A DNA stretch of 64,000 nucleotides. It comes from Myceligenerans crystallogenes. Its GTDB lineage: Bacteria; Actinomycetota; Actinomycetes; Actinomycetales; Cellulomonadaceae. The DNA is taken from positions 583,661 to 647,660 of the forward strand of contig NZ_BAAANL010000002.1 of NCBI RefSeq assembly GCF_039529775.1. The letters run 5' to 3'. A program made the position numbers and the translations under genes. The notes under the pieces are model-generated. The model searched no databases and was not told where the DNA came from. It saw only the letters and a list, made by a program, of their open reading frames with translations. The stretch's first letter is position 1. Each line of letters opens with the position of its first letter. This document shows, one piece after another, positions 59,644 to 64,000 of this stretch.

Positions 59644-60473
59644 TACGGGCAGCCGGCGCGGGTCTCCGTGAGGGCGATGTCGTCCATGAGGACGTCGAAG
59701 TGGCCCGGGGTCGTGCCGCCCTGGTAGAGCTGCCAGCCGATCTTGACCGTGTCGGCCTGGGGCAGCACGAAGTCCGTGGCCGCGCCGCCGTGGTTCGTCG
59801 TGTCGACCTCCAGGTCGGGCTGCTCGACGCCGTCGAACCACACGGAGATGCGGTTGTCCTCGCCCGACCACTCGAACTCGACGCACTGCCAGCGGTCCTC
59901 GGTGGTGGGGGCCGACTCGCGCCAGTTGGTCCAGTCCCCGGTGGGGCCGCCGTCCGCGCCGACCCCCCAGAACGTGGCGTCCGGGCCGACCGTCGGGGCG
60001 AACTGGCCGCCCAGCGGGCGCACGACCTCCTTGCTGCCCGAGCCGGTCACCTCGATCAGGGTGAAGTGGGCCCAGTCGGGGGCGGTCGGGAAGTCGTCGA
60101 CCTTGAGGCGCAGGCGACCCCAGAAGCTGTTGTCCTCCGCGGCGAAGCCGGTGACCTTCAGGAAGGCCATGCCGTTGTCCTCGGTGTGCACGTGCAGCAG
60201 CTTGCCGGCGCGTCCCGCCCGCTCGACCTCCAGCGTGCCGGCGCGCGTGTCGAGACCCCAGTCGAGGGTCGCGGCGCCGCCCGGGCGCATCGATTCGAAG
60301 TCCTCGCAGAAGAGGGCCTCCGTGCGGGCGCACGAGGCCGTGGATCCCTTCGGCCCGCCGTGCCCGCCGCCCCACGCCGCCGCCGGCGTCATCGCCGCCG
60401 CGGCCAGGGCCACCACTGCCAGCGCCGCCGCGGAGACGAGCCCCACGGTCCTCGGCGATCCGATCCTCTTCAT
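59643..60473 (-). CDS. Secreted Cip1-like protein
   Basis: A 276-aa exported protein. The signal peptide is KRIGSPRTVGLVSAAALAVV with cleavage probably after TPAAA. The mature part resembles the beta-jelly-roll core of Trichoderma Cip1, a cellulose-induced protein with actinobacterial homologs. Shared landmarks are CEDFES at the start, RWQCVEFEWSGEDNRISVWFDG, VKIGWQLYQGG and the terminal DVLMDDIALTETRAGC. The fold is related to polysaccharide lyases and carbohydrate-binding modules; activity is unproven. The homology call is from memory of the Cip1 pattern. The start at 60473 gives a clean signal peptide. Confidence 0.8.
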   Translation of the reverse strand: MKRIGSPRTVGLVSAAALAVVALAAAAMTPAAAWGGGHGGPKGSTASCARTEALFCEDFESMRPGGAATLDWGLDTRAGTLEVERAGRAGKLLHVHTEDNGMAFLKVTGFAAEDNSFWGRLRLKVDDFPTAPDWAHFTLIEVTGSGSKEVVRPLGGQFAPTVGPDATFWGVGADGGPTGDWTNWRESAPTTEDRWQCVEFEWSGEDNRISVWFDGVEQPDLEVDTTNHGGAATDFVLPQADTVKIGWQLYQGGTTPGHFDVLMDDIALTETRAGCP

Positions 60474-60590
60474 GAACACACCCGTTCGCGTCAATGGCCC
60501 GGGCCGTAGCGGCCCGGCTGGGACCTCGGATGCTAGAGAGCGGGTGTGAGCAGCCGACACGAACCGAAACGTTTGGGCTCCGGCCCTGGT

Positions 60591-60634
60591 GGGCCGCCGT
60601 CACGGCCCGGGCCGCGTGATCGGGCCGGCGGCCC
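60591..60634 (-). terminator. Hairpin after the DUF2752 gene
   Basis: GGGCCGCCG pairs perfectly with CGGCGGCCC (9 bp), with further GC pairing in the 26-base loop. It starts 10 bases beyond the stop at 60645 and ends the trpE-side operon. The rest of 60474-60590 upstream of the Cip1-like gene shows no clear promoter. Confidence 0.55.
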
Positions 60635-60644
60635 GGCGCACGGG

Positions 60645-61097
60645 TCAGAGCCAGGGCGTCAGGTACGGGACCAGGGGCGGGAGGTTGCGCAGGACGCCGA
60701 AGGCGACCAGCGTGGCGAGCGTGGCCCAGGCCGTCCATCGCGGGAGGTACGGGCCGGGCAGGCCGCGTGCGCGGCGGTACGTCCAGACCGCCCACAGCGC
60801 GACGACGAGGGGGGCCAGCAGCACCCAGAGCGGGTTCATCGCCCAGGCGCCGGCGAGGTCGAGGCGGGCCAGCTCGTAGGTGCCGCGCAGGCCGCCGCAC
60901 AGCGGGCAGGCCACGCCCGCGAACAGCAGCAGCGGGCAGAAGCCGTAGGTACCCGCCTCGTGAGGGGTGCGCAGGACGAGGAGCGCGGTCCCGGCGGCCG
61001 CGGCGGCACCGGTGAGCAGCGGGCCCCGCAGGCGTGCGAGCAGTGGTGCGGGGGCTGCCGTGGCTGCCGCGCCCGGCCCCGTCACCGCCTCAGGCAC
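60645..61097 (-). CDS. DUF2752 membrane protein
   Basis: A 150-aa protein with three to four helices. It has the DUF2752 signature CPLLLFAGVACPLCGGLRGT followed by YELARLDLAGAWAMNPLW. The CPLCGG cysteine pair is the family hallmark. Function unknown. This gene regularly sits between the trpE-side genes and trpC in actinobacteria. GTG start at 61097; it overlaps the upstream small gene by 8 bases. Confidence 0.87.
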   Translation of the reverse strand: MPEAVTGPGAAATAAPAPLLARLRGPLLTGAAAAAGTALLVLRTPHEAGTYGFCPLLLFAGVACPLCGGLRGTYELARLDLAGAWAMNPLWVLLAPLVVALWAVWTYRRARGLPGPYLPRWTAWATLATLVAFGVLRNLPPLVPYLTPWL

Positions 61098-61359
61098 CCC
61101 GCAGCAGCATCATCGACGCGACCACGACGACGCCGACGAGCGTGACCACCACCGACGCCCAGCCCAGCAGGACGCCCGTGAGCGCGATGCGCTCGTTGTC
61201 GGCCTCGCCGGCGCGGACCGCGCGCCGCCCGTCGTTGCCGACGAGGATCGCCGGGATACCGGTCAGCACGCCGAGGAACAGCAGGAACGACGCACTCCCG
61301 AGCGCGAGCGACCACACGCCCAGCGAGTTGCGGGCCCGGGAGGGCGTCGCGGCGGTCAT
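61090..61359 (-). CDS. Small DUF4190-like membrane protein
   Basis: An 89-aa protein with two helices (LALGSASFLLFLGVLTGIPAIL and LGWASVVVTLVGVVVVASMMLL) separated by a charged loop GNDGRRAVRAGEADNERIA. This is the usual DUF4190/CD225-like layout. Function unknown. It is coupled by overlaps at both ends (4 bases upstream, 8 downstream). Confidence 0.8.
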   Translation of the reverse strand: MTAATPSRARNSLGVWSLALGSASFLLFLGVLTGIPAILVGNDGRRAVRAGEADNERIALTGVLLGWASVVVTLVGVVVVASMMLLRGA

Positions 61360-61601
61360 TTCTGCCCCAGGCCCATCGACTTGAGCACGCCGCCCAGCAC
61401 GAGCGAGGCCGCGATCACCCCGAACCCGGCCCAGAACAGCCAGAACATCGTGTCGATCACGACCCCGGCCGTGGAGACCAGCGCGCCGAGCATGATGCCG
61501 GTCATCGTCACCCAGGCGGCCACCGTGTGCCCGTGGTTGGTCGGCGGGACGGCCTCCGGGAGGTAGGCGACCTCGGCGGCTGCGGTCTGGTTCTCGGTCA
61601 T
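61356..61601 (-). CDS. HGxxPAAW family membrane protein
   Basis: An 81-aa protein with the family motif NHGHTVAAWV in place of HGxxPAAW. Two helices follow (MTGIMLGALVSTAGVVIDTMF and FGVIAASLVLGGVL). This tiny family is a fixed companion of trpE and the Trp-associated membrane protein in actinobacteria; its function is unknown. It overlaps the next gene by ATGA. Confidence 0.87.
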   Translation of the reverse strand: MTENQTAAAEVAYLPEAVPPTNHGHTVAAWVTMTGIMLGALVSTAGVVIDTMFWLFWAGFGVIAASLVLGGVLKSMGLGQK

Positions 61602-61655
61602 CGCGGTGTGAAGCCTTTCGACGTCAGGGAGCGGGCGCTACCGCCCGGCCCCAGC

Positions 61656-62312
61656 TTATCCGTCATCGCGCGTCGGGTCCTCGCCACGGGTGAGGGCGTC
61701 CCAGTCCGCGGCGGGGTCGGGTTCGTCACGTTGCGCGGCCGGGGCGCCGGCGGGAGCGGCCGGGCCGGCCGGGGTGTGGTGCGCGACGCCGGGACGTGCG
61801 GCATCGCGTTCGTGACGGCGGCTCGCCTCCGGCCAGCGCCGGGCCGCGAGCGCCGCCGCGACGGCCACGAGCGCCGCGAGCACGCCGGCGGCCGCAGTCA
61901 CCCACGGCCACAGGGTGAGCACGGCGGGAGCGGTCAGCTCCGTGACGCCGGCGGCGTCCGCCGCCGCGGACCGCGCGGCCGTGGCCGGCGCGACGACGCC
62001 GGCGACCGCGCCCGCCGTCACGCCCGCCCCGGCGAGGACGGCGACGGCCAGGACGACGTACTTCGCCGCGCGGCCGGTCAGGGCGAGCACGGGGCCGCAC
62101 GCGAGCAGGACGAGCGCGGCGGCGCTGACGACCGGGGCGGCCTGGGTACCCGTGGCCTCGACCGCGACGCCGGCGCGCAGGGCGGTGGCGACCTCGCTGG
62201 TGATCCAGGTGGCCGAGGTCGTGGCGAGCGCGAGGCCGCCGAGGGCCAGGAGGGCCAGCAGCGCGCGGGTACGGGTGAGCGCGGGGCGGGCGGCGGGCGT
62301 CGTCGTCGTCAT
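61656..62312 (-). CDS. Trp biosynthesis-associated membrane protein
   Basis: A 218-aa protein with four predicted helices (ALLALLALGGLALATTSATW, VVSAAALVLLACGPVLAL, YVVLAVAVLAGAGVTAGAV, VLTLWPWVTAAAGVLAALVA). A Pro/Ala-rich cytosolic tail follows. This matches the Trp_oprn_chp family that follows trpE in actinobacteria. Its ATG overlaps the trpE stop (ATGA). Its role in tryptophan metabolism is suggested only by its constant position. Confidence 0.85.
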   Translation of the reverse strand: MTTTTPAARPALTRTRALLALLALGGLALATTSATWITSEVATALRAGVAVEATGTQAAPVVSAAALVLLACGPVLALTGRAAKYVVLAVAVLAGAGVTAGAVAGVVAPATAARSAAADAAGVTELTAPAVLTLWPWVTAAAGVLAALVAVAAALAARRWPEASRRHERDAARPGVAHHTPAGPAAPAGAPAAQRDEPDPAADWDALTRGEDPTRDDG

Positions 62313-63934
62313 GCCGTCCGGAACCTTGCCGCCAGCTGGACCGCGCGGACCGCGGCGGCCGCCTTGTTGCGGGACTCCTCGTACTCGAGGCGGGGCACGG
62401 AGTCCGCCACGATGCCGGCGCCGGCCTGCACGTGGGCGCGGCCGCCCGCGATCATCGCGGTGCGGATGGCGATGGCCATGTCCATGTCGCCGTCGAAGTC
62501 GAAGTAGCCGACGGTGCCGCCGTAGATGCCGCGCGAGGCGGGCTCGAGCTCGTCGATCAGCGCGATGGCGCGGGGCTTCGGGGCGCCGGAGAGGGTCCCG
62601 GCCGGGAACGTGGCCCGCAGGGCGTCCAGGGCCGTGGCGGCGGGCCGCAGGCGGCCCACGACGGTGGAGCACAGGTGCATGATGTGGCTGAACAGCCGCA
62701 CCTTCATGAACTCCACGACCTCCACGGACGTGGGTTCGCAGACCTTGACGAGGTCGTTGCGGGACAGGTCGACGAGCATGAGGTGCTCGGCGCACTCCTT
62801 GGGGTCGGCGCGCAGCTCCTCGGCGAGCGCGACGTCCTGCTCGGGGTGCGCGCCGCGGGGGCGCGAGCCGGCGATGGGGTAGGTGGTGACGTGGCCGTCG
62901 GCCACCTTGACGAGGGTCTCGGGGCTGGAGCCGACGACGGCGAGCCGGCGCGCGGCGGAGTCCTGCAGCTCGAAGTAGTACATGTACGGGCTGGGGTTGA
63001 TGGTGCGCAGGGCCCGGTACACGTCGAGCGGATCGGCGGGACAGTCGAGGTCGAGGCGCTGCGAGAGCACGACCTGGAACACCTCGCCGTCCCGGATCGC
63101 CTCCTTGGCGGCGAGGACCGCCTGCTCGAACTCCTGCTGCGTGGACCGGAACTCCAGCTGCGGCTCGGCCACGCCGTCGTCGTCGGCCGCGACGCCTCCG
63201 CCCGCCGTGCCCGGTGCGGCGGCCGCGACGACCGTGGTCACGGGGGCAGCGCCCTGCGCGAGGCGGGCCTGCATGGCGTCGAGGCGGGCGACCGCGTCGG
63301 CGTGGGCCTCGTCGACGCGGTCGGCGGTGTCGTCGGCGTTGATCGCGTTCGCGACCAGCCAGACGGTGCCCTCGCGATGGTCGACGACGGCGAGGTCCGT
63401 GGCGAGGCACAGGGCCAGCTCGGGGGCGTGCAGCTCGTCGGGCGACTCGGACGGGAGCGTGGGCTCCCAGTGCCGCACGACGTCCCAGCCGAGGGACCCG
63501 GCCAGCCCGCCGGTGAACGGCGGCAGGTTGGCCAGGCGCGGCGTGCGCAGGGCCTCGAGGGTCGCCTCCACGACGTCGAGCACGTCGCCCTCGACGGGGA
63601 TCCCGACGGGGACGTCGCCGGTCCAGTGCGCCCGGCCCCCGGTCGAGGTGAGGATCGCCCGCGAGGCCACCCCGACGAACGACCAGCGCGACCACTCCCC
63701 CGTGGCCTCGGCGGACTCCATGACGAAGGAGCCGGCGCCGTCGGCGAGCGTGCGGTAGAGCCCCACGGGGGTCGTGTCGTCCGCGAGCACCTTGCGGACC
63801 ACGGGGATCACCCGGCGGTCCGGCGCGAGCGCCCGGAAGCCGGCGAGGCTCGGCCAGGTCTCGCCCCAGGGGAGATCGGCGGGGGCGCCGGACGGCGCGG
63901 GCGTCGCCACAGGGGCGGTGGTCTGCTGGGTCAC
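62309..63934 (-). CDS. trpE: Anthranilate synthase component I
   Basis: Makes anthranilate from chorismate with glutamine-derived ammonia (TrpG, not in the window). The 541-aa product has an N-terminal regulatory domain with SFVMESAE (usual LLES, Trp feedback site). NPSPYMYYFELQD and the chorismate-binding core are intact: GSSPETLVKV, PIAGSRPRG, HLMLVDLSRNDLVKV, FPAGTLSGAPKPRA and GAGIVADSVPRLEYEE. An Ala/Thr-rich insert near residues 225-250 is variable. The GTG start at 63934 overlaps the upstream stop (GTGA) with GAGGAGG upstream. Confidence 0.97.
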   Translation of the reverse strand: MTQQTTAPVATPAPSGAPADLPWGETWPSLAGFRALAPDRRVIPVVRKVLADDTTPVGLYRTLADGAGSFVMESAEATGEWSRWSFVGVASRAILTSTGGRAHWTGDVPVGIPVEGDVLDVVEATLEALRTPRLANLPPFTGGLAGSLGWDVVRHWEPTLPSESPDELHAPELALCLATDLAVVDHREGTVWLVANAINADDTADRVDEAHADAVARLDAMQARLAQGAAPVTTVVAAAAPGTAGGGVAADDDGVAEPQLEFRSTQQEFEQAVLAAKEAIRDGEVFQVVLSQRLDLDCPADPLDVYRALRTINPSPYMYYFELQDSAARRLAVVGSSPETLVKVADGHVTTYPIAGSRPRGAHPEQDVALAEELRADPKECAEHLMLVDLSRNDLVKVCEPTSVEVVEFMKVRLFSHIMHLCSTVVGRLRPAATALDALRATFPAGTLSGAPKPRAIALIDELEPASRGIYGGTVGYFDFDGDMDMAIAIRTAMIAGGRAHVQAGAGIVADSVPRLEYEESRNKAAAAVRAVQLAARFRTA

Positions 63935-64000
63935 CGGGTGACCTCCTCGGCGTCGGCCGGCCGGGCGGCGGGAGCGGCCGGGCCGGCCGGCGCCGCGTCC
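63931..64000 (-). CDS. 3' end of a gene upstream of trpE (partial, probably hisI by position)
   Basis: The last bases read open on the minus strand to a TGA that overlaps the trpE GTG start. The visible tail is Ala/Pro-rich and ends ADAEEVTR. Such low-complexity tails carry no family signature. In related actinobacteria the gene directly upstream of trpE is usually hisI (phosphoribosyl-AMP cyclohydrolase); that identity is by synteny alone. Confidence 0.4.
   Translation of the reverse strand, partial: DAAPAGPAAPAARPADAEEVTR

Overview
The window is chromosomal DNA from a very high-GC actinobacterium. The best guess is a Micrococcales member near Cellulosimicrobium, Isoptericola or Xylanimonas. 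This rests on the GC content, frequent GTG starts, actinobacterial gene orders (uvrA/uvrB/coaE/rpsA, polA/thioesterase/pdtaR, trpC-trpB-trpA-lgt-gltB-gltD-pyk) and cellulose-related genes (a CebE-type sugar importer and a Cip1-like secreted protein). The genus is inference. Almost every base is accounted for, and no gene-free stretch exceeds 300 bases.

Layout. 1-11 kb: DNA repair genes uvrA and uvrB, small accessory genes, a TerC-family membrane protein behind a clear yybP-ykoY (manganese) riboswitch, pcp-coaE, and a cytochrome P450 whose ExxR arginine is replaced by tryptophan. 11-19 kb: rpsA and an oligopeptide/nickel-type ABC operon (SBP, two permeases, fused double ATPase). 19-25 kb: a methyltransferase with an odd in-frame insertion, a DUF2200 protein, polA, a PaaI-type thioesterase, a GNAT acetyltransferase and a PdtaR-like ANTAR response regulator. 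25.4-37.3 kb: a tightly packed ten-gene accessory operon (two GT2 glycosyltransferases, flippase-like membrane protein, class III aminotransferase, SDR epimerase, DPPR-synthase-like UbiA prenyltransferase, two membrane-anchored EEP-fold hydrolases, GT4, aldo-keto reductase), followed by a convergent LuxR-type regulator. This is the strongest candidate for an undescribed system: a lipid-linked (amino)sugar or glycolipid pathway. 37.6 kb: tRNA-Leu(CAA). 37.8-42.8 kb: a CebEFG-type sugar importer with two paralogous binding proteins, each preceded by a LacI-type operator. 43-54.8 kb: pyk, gltD, gltB, lgt, trpA, trpB, trpC. 55-59.6 kb: biotin genes bioF and bioBAD plus a Cip1-like secreted protein. 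These sit between trpC and the trpE-side genes (DUF2752, DUF4190-like, HGxxPAAW, Trp-associated membrane protein, trpE), which are normally close together.

How it fits together. The housekeeping blocks are on the minus strand. Three accessory blocks appear to split a conserved actinobacterial order: the dpp operon between rpsA and polA, the glycolipid cluster plus sugar importer between pdtaR and pyk, and the biotin/Cip1 block between trpE and trpC. Many operon joints are ATGA or GTGA overlaps, which implies translational coupling. Strong GC-rich hairpins, mostly without U-tracts, close most units. Regulatory signals visible: a Mn riboswitch (terC), a LexA-type box (uvrA), three LacI-type operators (sugar importer and LuxR gene), and a U-tract terminator after pyk.
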